Origin: an uncultured Spirochaetota bacterium | GTDB lineage: Bacteria; Spirochaetota; Spirochaetia; JAFGXN01 | Length of the DNA stretch: 64,000 nucleotides | Direction of reading: 5' to 3' | Assembly (NCBI GenBank): GCA_944388995.1 | Contig: CALXKN010000001.1 | Span: 124,001 to 188,000, forward strand | Part shown: positions 51,701 to 61,360 of the stretch, piece by piece | Layout: every line of letters begins with the position of its first letter | Numbering within the stretch: the first letter of the stretch is position 1 | Notes under the pieces: model-generated | The model's database searches: none | Told to the model about the DNA's origin: nothing | What the model saw: only the letters and a program-made list of their open reading frames with translations | Made by a program: the position numbers and the translations under genes

Positions 51701-53500
51701 TCAACCGATTTCCATTAAAATCTGACCGGAAGTGACCTGATCGCCGTTAGAAACGAGAATGCTCTTTACGGTACCGGCAGCCGGTGCGTAAATCGGCGTT
51801 TCCATTTTCATTGCTTCCAAAACGATGACTTCCTGATTCTCTTCAACCGTATCGCCAACCGCAACCGGAATACGCAGAACCAAACCGGGCATCGGGGCAT
51901 TCACCGGTGTTCCGTCGCCGGCAGCCGCTGACGGAGCCGCCGCGGCAGCGTCTATTCCTTCCGTCACGGAGATGTCATACACTTTTCCGTTAACCGTCGC
52001 TTTGTTGCCGTCCAGCTTCACGCCGTACTTTTTACCGTTGACAGTGACGGTATAACCGTCGGCGGACGAACCGGCTTTCGCAGCGGCCGCGGCGGGTTTG
52101 TTTTTCGCAACATTGACCTTCGCCTTGCCCTGCAGAAAGAGGATGCCTTTATCTTCACAGCAGGCGGAAATAAAGATGTTTTCATCGGAGAAATCGGTGA
52201 TGCCGCCGTCCTTCAGCCGTTTTTTGGCCGCTTCGATTCCGAGAGCGGGATTGGCGTCGTTCAGTTCGAGAACGGTTTTCGTTGTCGGCTGCAGCCCCAA
52301 CTTATCGGCGCAGATTTTAACGATTTCAGAGTCGGGGGCGACCGGCGTTTTACCGAAGTAACCGAGTACCATCTTTCCGTACCCGTCGGCAATCTTCTCC
52401 CATTTACCGAACATCACGTTGTTAAACGCCTGCTGGAAATAGAATTGGGAAACCGGCGTAACCGATGTTCCGTAACCGCCTTTCGCAACGCACTCTTTCA
52501 TCGCTTCGACAATCGCCGGATATTTGTCCATCAGACCGTTGTCGCGCAGCATCTGCGTATTCGCCGTCAGAGCGCCGCCGGGCAGCGGAGAGAAGGGAAT
52601 AATCGGATTGACCATTGTTGCTTCGGGCGGGAAGAAGTACTCCTTCATACAATCTTTGAAAACTTCCTCGACCTCCATGATTTTATCGGGATCAATTCCC
52701 AAATCAAAATCGGTACCGCGCAAAGCGTGCCACATTGTCAGAATATCGGGAGAACAGGTTCCGCCGCTGACAGGCGCCAGCGAAAGATCGACCTGCGTCG
52801 CGCCGGCTTCAATAGCGGCCATGTACTGGTTGACGGAAACGCCCGCCGTTTCATGGCTGTGGAACGCTATCGGAGTTCCTTCCGGCAGCATTTGCCGCGC
52901 CTGTTTGATTGTTTCGTAAACCACTTTCGGAACGGAGGTTCCGGAAGCGTCTTTAAAACAGACCGAATCAAACGGAATTCCGGCGTCAAGAATTTTTTTC
53001 AGCACATTCATATAAAATTCGGGATCGTGCGCACCGGTCGCTCCCGGAGGCAGCGACATCATCGTCACGGTGACTTCATGGCGAAGACCGGCGTCCTTGA
53101 TACACTTTCCGGAGTAGATCAGATTGTTGACGTCGTTAAGGGCGTCGAAGTTGCGGATTGTCGTCATGCCGTGTTTTTTGAACAGCTGGGCATGGAGCTT
53201 GATGATGTCGCTCGGCTGGGAGCTTAAACCGACAACGTTGACGCCTCTTGCCAACGTCTGAAGATTGGCGTCGGGACCCGCTTTTTTGCGGAACGTATCC
53301 ATCATATCAAACGCATTTTCATTGCAGTAAAAAAACGGCGCCTGAAAACGCGCACCGCCGCCCGCTTCAAAATGCGTGATTCCGGCATTAGCTGCCGCTT
53401 CAACCGCAGGCATAAAATCTTCTGTCAAAACACGCGCACCGTAAGCAGACTGGAAACCGTCACGGAACGCCGTGCACATAAAATTGATCTTCTTTTTCAT
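51701..53500 (-). CDS. oadA: Oxaloacetate decarboxylase alpha subunit (biotin-dependent)
   Basis: A 599-residue protein: carboxyltransferase TIM barrel ([23 protein letters not shown]), conserved carboxylase domain and a C-terminal biotinyl domain with V-L-E-A-M-K565-M-E. An Ala-rich linker precedes the biotin domain. It transfers carboxylate from oxaloacetate (or a related acid) to biotin for OadB. Substrate could also be another acyl-CoA, but the G-A-B context favours oxaloacetate. Confidence 0.92.
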   Translation of the reverse strand: MKKKINFMCTAFRDGFQSAYGARVLTEDFMPAVEAAANAGITHFEAGGGARFQAPFFYCNENAFDMMDTFRKKAGPDANLQTLARGVNVVGLSSQPSDIIKLHAQLFKKHGMTTIRNFDALNDVNNLIYSGKCIKDAGLRHEVTVTMMSLPPGATGAHDPEFYMNVLKKILDAGIPFDSVCFKDASGTSVPKVVYETIKQARQMLPEGTPIAFHSHETAGVSVNQYMAAIEAGATQVDLSLAPVSGGTCSPDILTMWHALRGTDFDLGIDPDKIMEVEEVFKDCMKEYFFPPEATMVNPIIPFSPLPGGALTANTQMLRDNGLMDKYPAIVEAMKECVAKGGYGTSVTPVSQFYFQQAFNNVMFGKWEKIADGYGKMVLGYFGKTPVAPDSEIVKICADKLGLQPTTKTVLELNDANPALGIEAAKKRLKDGGITDFSDENIFISACCEDKGILFLQGKAKVNVAKNKPAAAAAKAGSSADGYTVTVNGKKYGVKLDGNKATVNGKVYDISVTEGIDAAAAAPSAAAGDGTPVNAPMPGLVLRIPVAVGDTVEENQEVIVLEAMKMETPIYAPAAGTVKSILVSNGDQVTSGQILMEIG

Positions 53501-53514
53501 TTTTAACCTCTTCC

Positions 53515-53733
53515 TTATTTCCTCGCCCGAACGACGGCAACAGCCGCAGCCACTTCGGCATCGGAACCGCTGCTGCCTCCGGCTCTTTTAATCGGCTGAA
53601 CCGGAACCTCTTTGACCGGGAAAAATTTCGTAATCAACCACGATGTCAGCTTGGATGAATAAATCAAGATGACCAGGAAGACGTAAACGATTCCCATGCC
53701 CATGACCATTAAGATCAATCCGTTTAGTAACAT
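53515..53733 (-). CDS. oadG: Oxaloacetate decarboxylase gamma subunit
   Basis: A 72-residue protein with a single N-terminal membrane helix (L-I-L-M-V-M-G-M-G-I-V-Y-V-F-L-V) and a short charged tail, as expected for OadG, which assembles the complex. It is the first gene of the oadGAB-pyrC transcript, with AGAGGAG before the ATG. Confidence 0.85.
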   Translation of the reverse strand: MLLNGLILMVMGMGIVYVFLVILIYSSKLTSWLITKFFPVKEVPVQPIKRAGGSSGSDAEVAAAVAVVRARK

Positions 53734-53769
53734 TCTTTTCTCCTCTAATGAAACTGTTTCACCTTTCTC

Positions 53770-53798
53770 ATCATATTGAAAAAAACCGTTTTATTCAA
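53770..53798 (-). promoter_or_regulatory. Promoter of oadGAB
   Basis: Minus strand TTGAAT (53793-53798), 17-bp spacer, TATGAT (53770-53775), with a conventional leader of about 30 nt. Confidence 0.65.
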
Positions 53799-53817
53799 TA
53801 CGTTTTATGTGAAAAAT

Positions 53818-53848
53818 AAAGCGGCTCCCGCAAAATGAGAGCCGCTTT
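53818..53848 (-). terminator. Terminator of the sulfatase gene
   Basis: Perfect 10-bp stem AAAGCGGCTC/GAGCCGCTTT, loop 11 nt, with a T-rich tail on the minus strand. Confidence 0.8.
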
Positions 53849-53859
53849 CAAAAAGACCG

Positions 53860-55419
53860 TTAAGGCTTTTCGGGGAGTTTCTCCACCGAACCGTCCGGCC
53901 ACCTGATGGTTTGCGTTTTTTTGTCATACACCATGGAAGCACCGGCATTTTTCAGGAAAGCCGTCAGTTCGGCGGAAAGCTCCGCTTTCAGCGCTTCGTC
54001 TTTGAGCTCGCGATCCTCGGTTTCATCGGAGGCAAGATCGTAAAGCCGCGTCTCTCCCGTTTCATAAAAGTGAATGATTTTTTTACTGTTTTTGATGAGA
54101 GCGGAGGCCGGCTGACCGACAGGCACGCGCATTTTCCGGGTTGCGCCCGCCTCTTCCCCCCACCAATTCGGATAATGGAACACCAAACTTCGCTCAACGC
54201 CGCACGCGGCGCCGGTTTTGAGGGCGGGAACGAAGCTGACGCCGTCCAACCGTCCCTGCCGGAGTGAAACGGAATCGGTTCCGACGCCGGCCATCTCCAG
54301 AATTGTCGGATAAAAATCTTCAATTATAACGGGAGAATCGTTGACCCCGCCGGCATACGCATCGGTCACTCCCGGCCAGCAGACAATCAGCGGCTCGCGG
54401 ATGCCTCCTTCAAACAGCGCTCCTTTTGAACCGCGCAAAGGCGCATTCCCCGTCGAATGATGTCCGCCGTTGTCCGCCATAAAGATGACAATCGTTTTAT
54501 CGGAGAGATTTTTCGCTTCAAGATGATCCAGCAGCTCTCCGAGAGACCGGTCCATTCCCGCGACAAGGGTCGCGTATGCGCTGCGGGAGCCTTTGTAGTC
54601 TCCGGCAAAACGCCTGTCGGTTTGATGGGGCGTATGAACGGCATAATGAGAAACGTAAAGATAAAAAGGCCGGTCTTCCTCAACGGCTTTGTCGATTTCG
54701 GATTTGGCAGCGGCGGTAATCGCGTCGGTGATATGAAATCCGGTATCGGCTTCGGCGTATTCATTGAGCGACGGAAACGGATAATCACCCGCCGCGTTAA
54801 ACGCATACAGCTGCGAAGAGTCGTCAATCGTGTAGCTTGCCAACCCGCCGGCCGCACAGCCGCCAATATTGACATCAAATCCGAGGTTGAGCGGATCGGC
54901 CGCCGTTGTGCCGACAGCGCCCCAATGCGCTTTTCCGACATGAATGGTTTTATACCCGTTTTGCCGCAGAATTTCCGGGAAACAAGTCGCTTCAAAAAGA
55001 TTGCTTTGAACGGCGTCAGCTGCCGCATTCGGGGTAATGCCGTTCCAATTCCACGACTGCGGAGCCGTTTTGCTGCGGCGGGGAAAGGTATCGGTCGGCG
55101 TATCGGGTTCCAACGTCCAGTTGGTCACCTTGTGCCGCGCCGGATTGACGCCGGTCATCAGACTGACACGCGACGGAGAAGAAACGGGATGCGCATACGC
55201 TCTCGTAAAACGAACCCCCTTTTCCGCCAGCCGCTCCATATTCGGAGTGTGATAATAACCGTTAAGCGGAGACCCGTCGCGCAAAAAACGCACCGACGTA
55301 TCGTTTACCCCCATATCATCAACCATAAACAAGACAATATTCATATCTTCCGCAGCGAACGCCGGCAGCGCGCCGGAAATCAAAAACGTTGCGGCCGTAT
55401 AAAATCCGTTATTCGTCAT
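53860..55419 (-). CDS. Exported Ser-type sulfatase
   Basis: A 519-residue sulfatase with a signal peptide (cut near A-F-A-A). Metal ligands V-D-D-M-G (34-35), the signature P-V-S80-S-P-S-R-V-S-L-M-T-G and late H-V-G-K-A-H-W-G, Y-V-S-H-Y-A-V-H and A-D-N-G-G-H are present. The catalytic residue is Ser80, not Cys, so activation needs an anaerobic (radical SAM) maturase, not seen here. ATG 55419 was preferred over 55449. It likely removes sulfate from host or plant glycans. Confidence 0.87.
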   Translation of the reverse strand: MTNNGFYTAATFLISGALPAFAAEDMNIVLFMVDDMGVNDTSVRFLRDGSPLNGYYHTPNMERLAEKGVRFTRAYAHPVSSPSRVSLMTGVNPARHKVTNWTLEPDTPTDTFPRRSKTAPQSWNWNGITPNAAADAVQSNLFEATCFPEILRQNGYKTIHVGKAHWGAVGTTAADPLNLGFDVNIGGCAAGGLASYTIDDSSQLYAFNAAGDYPFPSLNEYAEADTGFHITDAITAAAKSEIDKAVEEDRPFYLYVSHYAVHTPHQTDRRFAGDYKGSRSAYATLVAGMDRSLGELLDHLEAKNLSDKTIVIFMADNGGHHSTGNAPLRGSKGALFEGGIREPLIVCWPGVTDAYAGGVNDSPVIIEDFYPTILEMAGVGTDSVSLRQGRLDGVSFVPALKTGAACGVERSLVFHYPNWWGEEAGATRKMRVPVGQPASALIKNSKKIIHFYETGETRLYDLASDETEDRELKDEALKAELSAELTAFLKNAGASMVYDKKTQTIRWPDGSVEKLPEKP

Positions 55420-55437
55420 TACGTCTTCCCAAACAAA

Positions 55438-55460
55438 AAAGAGGTTCAAAGAACCTCTTT
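55438..55460 (-). terminator. Terminator of efp
   Basis: Perfect 10-bp stem AAAGAGGTTC/GAACCTCTTT with loop AAA and a T-run on the minus strand, 11 bp after the efp stop. Confidence 0.85.
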
Positions 55461-55471
55461 TTCCGGATGCG

Positions 55472-56035
55472 TTATTCGTTGACGCGTTCGACGTACTCGT
55501 TGGTTTCGGTATTCACCAGGATTTTTTCGCCCTCTTTGATGAAAAACGGCGCCCTGACCTTCAGCCCGGTGTCCAACGTCACCACCTTCGTTACGTTGGT
55601 AGCGGTATCCCCTTTAACGGCTTCAGGCGCTTCCGTAACGGTATAAACCACCTTCGTCGGAATTTTAATGTCAATCGGTTTTTCTTCCCACAAAACAATG
55701 CGGTAGCTCTCTCCGTCTTTCATGTACTGCAACCGATCCTCCAAACCTTCCATCGGAACTTCAAACTGTTCGAAAGTATCGTTATGCATGAAGTGATACG
55801 CTTCGCCGTCGCTGTAGAGGTATTGGCAGGTTTTTTCTTCAACCTGAATGTCTTCGACACTGTCCTGCGTTTTGAAAGTCTCCTGATAGACTTTCCCGCT
55901 GGTCAGTCCTTTCAGACGCACGCGGCAGAATGCCGATCCCTTTCCGGGATTTACGAATTCCCGTTCCACAACCATGCACGGTTCGTTTTTAAAAAACAAA
56001 AATGTACTTTTATCGATTTGTCCGGCTTTAATCAT
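55472..56035 (-). CDS. efp: Elongation factor P
   Basis: A 187-residue EF-P that relieves ribosome stalling at proline runs. The acceptor loop is N-P-G-K32-G-S-A-F, so the tip residue is Lys, fitting beta-lysylation by an EpmB/EpmA-type route. The three beta-barrel domains are complete, with the C-terminal V-N-T-E-T-N-E-Y-V-E-R. GAGGAAAAAT precedes ATG. Confidence 0.95.
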   Translation of the reverse strand: MIKAGQIDKSTFLFFKNEPCMVVEREFVNPGKGSAFCRVRLKGLTSGKVYQETFKTQDSVEDIQVEEKTCQYLYSDGEAYHFMHNDTFEQFEVPMEGLEDRLQYMKDGESYRIVLWEEKPIDIKIPTKVVYTVTEAPEAVKGDTATNVTKVVTLDTGLKVRAPFFIKEGEKILVNTETNEYVERVNE

Positions 56036-56086
56036 ATTTTTCCTCTGTGAAAGTATGTGTCAGTTTATCAAAAATCTGTTCCGATT

Positions 56087-56746
56087 TCAACCCTTTGTGA
56101 AGATGATTTTTTCAAGGTCGGCGGCGCTTTCGCACAGAAAATCGGGCGGATTTTTCCGAAAGAATTCTTCATCAGCGTAACCCCACGTCATGATGGCGAC
56201 GGGTAACGAGCTGTTGCGCGCTGTCTGCCAATCGATTCCGGAGTCGCCGACAAAAAGCGCTTCATCCGGGGAAATTCCGAACCGGTTTAAAAGCGACAGA
56301 ACGCCGTCGGGCGCGGGTTTCGGCGGCAGCGACTCTCTAAAACCGACAACGGCTGCAACCGATGAGCCGAAAAGACCGTCGGAGATGATTTGCGCAATCG
56401 GCTGCGCTTTATTAGTCACAATAAAACACAAAATCCCGGCATCCGCTGTTCGGGAAACCAATTCGCGCATCCCAGGATAGGCGGCTGTCTGCGAAAACGG
56501 ATCTTTTTCGTATTCTTCGAGGAAATCATCCGTCATCCGATTCAGAAGCGAATCTTCAACCGGGCAGCCGACCGCGTTTTGAATTGCCTGCCGAATACCG
56601 CGACCGACAAACCTCTTGTACTCACTTAATTCATGAGGCGGAAATCCGTATTTTTCAAGAATGCGGTTGCAGACGGTTCCGATGGCGCCGACAGAATCAA
56701 CCAAAGTGCCGTCCATATCGAAAAAAACCGCTTTCAGACGATTCAA
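56087..56746 (-). CDS. HAD-superfamily phosphatase (phosphoglycolate phosphatase-like)
   Basis: A 219-residue HAD enzyme: motif I F-F-D-M-D-G-T-L-V-D-S, motif II V-T-N-K, motif III/IV K-P-A-P-D and V-G-D-S-G-I-D. The start is TTG at 56746, placed by AAGGAGG 6 nt upstream and overlapping the upstream stop (TTGA). The substrate could be phosphoglycolate or another small phosphate ester. Confidence 0.87.
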   Translation of the reverse strand: MNRLKAVFFDMDGTLVDSVGAIGTVCNRILEKYGFPPHELSEYKRFVGRGIRQAIQNAVGCPVEDSLLNRMTDDFLEEYEKDPFSQTAAYPGMRELVSRTADAGILCFIVTNKAQPIAQIISDGLFGSSVAAVVGFRESLPPKPAPDGVLSLLNRFGISPDEALFVGDSGIDWQTARNSSLPVAIMTWGYADEEFFRKNPPDFLCESAADLEKIIFTKG

Positions 56747-57072
56747 GGACGGCCTCCTTGTAAAATTTCCAACACTTGAAACGGAATCCGTCCGTCAGGA
56801 TCGCGCGTCTCCCCCGGAATTCCTTTCAAATAAACGATGTTGCGATTGTATTTCTCGGCAATCACGGCAGCCGCCTCTCCGTAAAGTCGGTATTCTTTCA
56901 TATCCGGAGAGAACAAAATCGGATTCGGATTCTCTTTTTCAACAAAGACATCGCCGTTGATCAGAATCCATTCAACCGGATCGGCTGAAGGAATTTCGGC
57001 AGCTTCCTTCATGGTACGGCACGACGGGAAAAACAGGACAATCAGAGTGATTAAAACCGTCAATCGTTTCAT
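56743..57072 (-). CDS. Small putative lipoprotein
   Basis: A 109-residue protein with signal and lipobox-like F-F-P-S-C (Cys18). It has no recognised domain. An N-terminal strand-rich part (W-I-L-I-N-G-D-V-F-V) and G-R-I-P-F-Q-V-L-E-I-L follow. It is coupled by overlap to the HAD phosphatase. Confidence 0.7.
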   Translation of the reverse strand: MKRLTVLITLIVLFFPSCRTMKEAAEIPSADPVEWILINGDVFVEKENPNPILFSPDMKEYRLYGEAAAVIAEKYNRNIVYLKGIPGETRDPDGRIPFQVLEILQGGRP

Positions 57073-57138
57073 AAGCAGCTCCGAACCGCCGCAGCGGTTC
57101 TCTCTCCGTTCTATCTTAACGAAAATCGCTTCCGCTTG

Positions 57139-57807
57139 TCAACGGCTGCGCAGCATTTCCGTCAGTTGTTCGTAATTCCGGTAAACAATGTCGGCCGACT
57201 GGCCTTTTTTCAGCCGGGAAGCGATGTAGGCGGTTTTCATGCCGACACTCCGCGCGCCTTCCACATCTTTATCGTAGCTGTTTCCGAAATACAGAATTTC
57301 CCCGAACGGAACGCCGGCGGCTTTTTGGAGCGCCTTAAACGGCGCCGGATCGGGTTTGAGTCGACCGTAATCCTCGCTGCATAGCGCTTTTTCAAAAAGG
57401 TCATCGACGCCGAGATACTCAAGTTTCCGTCCTACGGGAAAATCCGAAAGAGCGTAAAGAGCGACGCCCCGCGTTTTCAGCTCTTCCAAAAAAGGTCGCA
57501 GCCCCCTGACGGGGCGGATGATCCGGGTCTGCTTTGCCCACGGCCGGTAAAGCCGTTTTTCGATTTTTTCGGCCGCGCGCGAAGGCAGCAGTTCGAGTTT
57601 AACGGCTGCCAGCCGCGCCTGAACATCCTCGAATTTCTCCCCCTTCATGTCGGTTTTCCGGATTTCTTTTCTTGTCTGCGCGTAAGCGCACACCAGCCGG
57701 GGATGGAACAGAATTTGAGGGAATCCCCAAACGTACATTTGCCAATTCGGGTAGAGCGTACCGTCGATATCAAACGCGGCTGCTCGAATTTCATCGAACA
57801 CGGACAT
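57139..57807 (-). CDS. HAD-superfamily hydrolase
   Basis: A 222-residue protein: A-F-D-I-D-G-T-L-Y (motif I), L-S-D-F (motif II), R-L-K-P-D-P (motif III) and Y-F-G-N-S-Y-D-K-D (motif IV). The cap is small and helical. It starts within the end of the TonB-like gene (17-nt overlap), closing the envelope operon. Substrate unknown. Confidence 0.85.
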   Translation of the reverse strand: MSVFDEIRAAAFDIDGTLYPNWQMYVWGFPQILFHPRLVCAYAQTRKEIRKTDMKGEKFEDVQARLAAVKLELLPSRAAEKIEKRLYRPWAKQTRIIRPVRGLRPFLEELKTRGVALYALSDFPVGRKLEYLGVDDLFEKALCSEDYGRLKPDPAPFKALQKAAGVPFGEILYFGNSYDKDVEGARSVGMKTAYIASRLKKGQSADIVYRNYEQLTEMLRSR

Positions 57808-58666
57808 AATATTTTAACCTCACATGAACGGCCTCTCCGCCGTCAACAGCAGCAAAACGCCACTGCCGCAGCGCCTGTTCCATCCGGCGGTCGGCCGTTG
57901 TTGAACCGCTCGAATCGGTAACGACGATCCGCGAAAGCGTCCCGTCGGCATTTAAATCAAACGCAATCACAAACGAAAACCCGCTGCGTCCGGCCGTATC
58001 GACTCCGGAAAAGTCGGGATCAACCGTGTAAAGCAGCTTCCGGCCGGCCGTCAGTCCGTCTAAATCAACCACCGAAACCGAATCGCCGCCGCTTAACCCG
58101 GCAGCCGATGTCGTCTGAGTCGAAAGCGTGTCACCCGCAGCATCGCTTCCCGTCGCGTTTTGCGCCAACGCCGAATCTAAACGGCTGTAGTCACCGCTGT
58201 CGAAAAAACTCTCTTCGGACGCAGCCGCCGCATCGGAAAAATCCGCGGAAGTTCCCGAATCGGCGGAAACGGATTCACTTGCTCCGAATGCAGTGTCGGC
58301 AAAAAAATCGTCGAACCGTTCTTCCGTCACAGCTGCCTGCGTCGATTCGGCCGCAGCCGGATGGGATCGTGCCTTTTCAGGAACCGTTTGCACCGGACGT
58401 TCCGGAGAAGCGGTAGCCGACTGCGTTGAAGACGACTGTTTGGAGGAAGAACCGCTGCTCGGATTGGCTCCTTCTTCGCGCACAGCCGCTTGCGAAACCT
58501 GTGTTAAATTCAGATACACAGCCGAAGCGCCGAACGATTGCGGCTCCCGGCGGCCGACAGCGAAATAAACCGCGAAGAAAAGAAACAGCAGAATGTAAAC
58601 AACCGCCGCACTGCCGGCGCTGACAGCCAAACGGCGGTTTTCTTCCGTTTTTAAAAAGCCTGCCAT
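57791..58666 (-). CDS. TonB-like energy transducer
   Basis: A 291-residue protein: one N-terminal membrane helix (about 15-38), a long Ser/Ala/Thr-rich linker instead of the usual Pro-rich one, and a TonB-type C-terminal domain (R-S-G-F-S-F-V-I-A-F-D-L-N-A-D-G-T-L-S-R, then R-M-E-Q-A-L-R-Q-W-R-F). It follows exbD with a one-base overlap. It should couple inner-membrane proton flow to an outer-membrane partner. Confidence 0.8.
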   Translation of the reverse strand: MAGFLKTEENRRLAVSAGSAAVVYILLFLFFAVYFAVGRREPQSFGASAVYLNLTQVSQAAVREEGANPSSGSSSKQSSSTQSATASPERPVQTVPEKARSHPAAAESTQAAVTEERFDDFFADTAFGASESVSADSGTSADFSDAAAASEESFFDSGDYSRLDSALAQNATGSDAAGDTLSTQTTSAAGLSGGDSVSVVDLDGLTAGRKLLYTVDPDFSGVDTAGRSGFSFVIAFDLNADGTLSRIVVTDSSGSTTADRRMEQALRQWRFAAVDGGEAVHVRLKYYVRVR

Positions 58667-59076
58667 TAAGGCTCCGTCCTCATCTCCAGTCCGATCTGTT
58701 CAAATCCGTTTCGCCGCAGCAAATCAAGACACTTGACCATCGCTTCGTACGAAACCGATTTATCGCCTTCGACGATGACTCCCGAAAGCGCTTCCCGCTG
58801 CTGCGGCGTGTAATTTTTCAATACGGCGTCGGCAGCTTCAAACGTCATCTGTTCGTCATTGAGATAAACCGATTCATTGTCAGCTATCGTCACAATCAGT
58901 TCGCTGACCGTCACCTGTTCCGCCGTTTCCGATTCGGGAAGCGTCAGAGCAATGCCGGGAACCTGAATAAAGGTGCTGGAAATCATGAAAAAAATAACCA
59001 ACTGAAAGACAACGTCAATCATCGGAACCATGTCGGCATTGACCGACGGTTTCAACCGTCTGCGAATGCGGCTCAT
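58666..59076 (-). CDS. exbD: ExbD/TolR-type biopolymer transport protein
   Basis: A 136-residue protein with one membrane helix carrying the key Asp (M-V-P-M-I-D-V-V-F-Q-L-V-I-F-F-M) and a periplasmic domain. It forms the proton channel with ExbB, whose gene overlaps by 4 nt. Confidence 0.92.
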   Translation of the reverse strand: MSRIRRRLKPSVNADMVPMIDVVFQLVIFFMISSTFIQVPGIALTLPESETAEQVTVSELIVTIADNESVYLNDEQMTFEAADAVLKNYTPQQREALSGVIVEGDKSVSYEAMVKCLDLLRRNGFEQIGLEMRTEP

Positions 59077-59702
59077 AACGACCTCGACAGCCCGCCGCCG
59101 TTTTTGACAGCAGCAGCTACAGCGTTGATTTGCGTTTCCAATTCGACGGTTTTGCGGTTGATGCGGCTGATGTACAAATTATAAAAGAAGACCGCCGGAA
59201 CGCCGACGATAATGCCTGCCGCTGTGGTGTAAAGCGCTTCTCCGATTGCAGATGCCAGCAGAGCGGGATCGGCAGCCACACCTGACGAACCAAGCAATCC
59301 GAATGCCTTGATGTTTCCCGTGACGGTTCCCAAAAGTCCCAAAAGCGGCGCAATGTTGGCAATCGTTCCCAAAGCGCCGACAAACCGTTCCATTTTCGGA
59401 ACTTCGGCCTCGGCACGAATCTCCATGGCTTCTTTGATCTCTTCCGACGAAAGACGGCGGTTCAGCAGACCCGCTTTCGTCATTTCCGCAACGGGGCACG
59501 AATAACGCGCACACAGTTTTTCCGCAGATTGAAAGTCACGGGTTTCCAACAGCGGAAAAATCGCTTCCAGAAAACGCTTTTCGTTCTTTTCGATTTTCCG
59601 AAAGTAAAGGAACCGCTCAATGATCAGAACCAAAGCAACAAACGAAAGCAGTAAAATCACAATCATGACGGGGCCGCCGTCCTGCAGAATTTTCAAAACC
59701 AT
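59073..59702 (-). CDS. exbB: ExbB/TolQ/MotA-type proton channel protein
   Basis: A 209-residue protein with three membrane helices and the conserved A-P-L-L-G-L-L-G-T-V-T-G-N-I-K-A-F segment. ATG at 59702 was chosen from the family N-terminus; a longer frame enters the barrel gene. It lies 11 nt after that gene. Confidence 0.92.
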   Translation of the reverse strand: MVLKILQDGGPVMIVILLLSFVALVLIIERFLYFRKIEKNEKRFLEAIFPLLETRDFQSAEKLCARYSCPVAEMTKAGLLNRRLSSEEIKEAMEIRAEAEVPKMERFVGALGTIANIAPLLGLLGTVTGNIKAFGLLGSSGVAADPALLASAIGEALYTTAAGIIVGVPAVFFYNLYISRINRKTVELETQINAVAAAVKNGGGLSRSL

Positions 59703-59713
59703 AAAAAACTCCG

Positions 59714-61360
59714 TTAATATTTTATTTCCAGCAAAATCGACGCTCCGAATCCCGGCGCGATGTAACCGCCCCAAACCGTCGGTCGGCCGTTTTCGTAAAT
59801 CGGTGCAAGCAAATCATCGAGCGCCAATGTCAGACGAAAATGTTCATTAATTGCAAACAGCGCCGCCACGCTCCATTCGGGAATATAAGAGACGTCGTAA
59901 TGCTCAAAAAGCAGATCTGTTCGGAGCGTGAACCACTTTTTCGGAATCGTGTATTCGAGCCCCCCTTCCAGCCGGTGCCGAGGCTTCAAATAATAGCGGT
60001 TTTTCGGAAGGAGCGAACCTTCCCAACCCGCATTCAACCGCAATCCGGCAACGGGCGTGACTTCCGCCGACATTGACGCATACAGCAAATTTTCAACACC
60101 GAAGGAAACCGGTACCAAACCGTTTTCGCCGATCTGCAAATCTTCAATAAGTAAAGTACCGCTTTTTCGATCAAAATTCAAGCCGGCTGAAATCAGAGCC
60201 ATCTGACCGATTCGAAAATCGAGCTCGGCTTCCGCGAACCAACCGGAAAGCGTCGGCAAAGCAACGCCGTCTAAATACTGGAAATTTCGGCTCAGCTGCG
60301 CATATGACTGCCGTTCGTTTTCAAAACCGCCCTGGAAACGGTAACTGAAAAAATCGGCAGCCGAACCGTAAATTCGCAGATAAAACGGAATCGAAAATCC
60401 GAGAAGATCGGCGCCGTAAACCGATTCGGTTTGCCGATTATCCCAAAAAAGACCGATTCCCCCGGCAATATTGACCGCTTTCGGCAACTCGCTGTCAAAT
60501 TCGAAGAGAAAATCGGCGGTATGACCGTTGTTTTCAGCAAACAGCGAACCGTTCCAACCGTATCCGGCAGCGAATTTCAAATTTGTTCCCGGCAGAGTCG
60601 CATCAAGACTCACCCGCGGCGTCAAAACCAAATCGGTCGCTCCGACGCTGACATCGTCGGCATAGCGGTGCGCCGCTTCAAAACCGACAGCCGCCTCAAA
60701 TCGAAGCGTTTCGATTGTCAGAGCAAACCGATCCGACAGTGAAAAAAACAAATCGTTGCGAACGGCGGTTTCAACGCTCAGGTTCTGCGTACCGAAGCCG
60801 CGGCTCTCAAACGACATCTCCGTTTCGTTTTCGTAAATTCGATCTCGGTAAGCGTAAGACCCGGAAAGACGCTCTCGGCGGTCAAAAAATGCGCCTCCCC
60901 ATGGCTGAAAACCGAAACCGTCGCGGCTTAAGTGATCGGCCGAAAACCGAAACCGTGACGTCTGCGTTGTTCCGAACAGCGAAAAACCCAAACCGACGGT
61001 GCCGACGCTTCCCCCTTCGGCGTATGCATCAATGACGAGGGGAACGGCAGCCGACGGCGTCCGCGGCGAATCGGAAGGAGTCAATGCATTCTGCGTGCCG
61101 ATTTCGGTTAAAAATTCATCAATTCTCTCCGTTTCGAAAACCGCTTCGGCGGGATCGGGCATCGGAACCGTTAGCTCCGGCAAGGTGATTTCCGTTTCGC
61201 TGTCTTCCTTCGGCAAACCGACCCGAATATTTTCTTTGGTTTTATCTTCGATTTCCAAAAACATCGGCGGCAAAACAATGTCGGGATCTTGTTCGGGAGC
61301 GCCTTCCTGCGCCGGCAAAGAGAAAGCGAAAAAAAGCATCGGCAGCCAAAAACGCTTCAC
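59714..61360 (-). CDS. Outer-membrane beta-barrel protein, partner of the TonB system
   Basis: A 548-residue exported protein. GTG at 61360 is fixed by GGAGG 5 nt upstream and overlaps the TPR stop (GTGA). After a signal peptide (L-F-F-A-F-S-L-P-A-Q) and about 90 Pro/Glu-rich residues comes a long region of alternating amphipathic strands ending in aromatic Tyr (L-L-E-I-K-Y), typical of a barrel. No TonB-dependent receptor plug is recognisable. Confidence 0.75.
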   Translation of the reverse strand: MKRFWLPMLFFAFSLPAQEGAPEQDPDIVLPPMFLEIEDKTKENIRVGLPKEDSETEITLPELTVPMPDPAEAVFETERIDEFLTEIGTQNALTPSDSPRTPSAAVPLVIDAYAEGGSVGTVGLGFSLFGTTQTSRFRFSADHLSRDGFGFQPWGGAFFDRRERLSGSYAYRDRIYENETEMSFESRGFGTQNLSVETAVRNDLFFSLSDRFALTIETLRFEAAVGFEAAHRYADDVSVGATDLVLTPRVSLDATLPGTNLKFAAGYGWNGSLFAENNGHTADFLFEFDSELPKAVNIAGGIGLFWDNRQTESVYGADLLGFSIPFYLRIYGSAADFFSYRFQGGFENERQSYAQLSRNFQYLDGVALPTLSGWFAEAELDFRIGQMALISAGLNFDRKSGTLLIEDLQIGENGLVPVSFGVENLLYASMSAEVTPVAGLRLNAGWEGSLLPKNRYYLKPRHRLEGGLEYTIPKKWFTLRTDLLFEHYDVSYIPEWSVAALFAINEHFRLTLALDDLLAPIYENGRPTVWGGYIAPGFGASILLEIKY

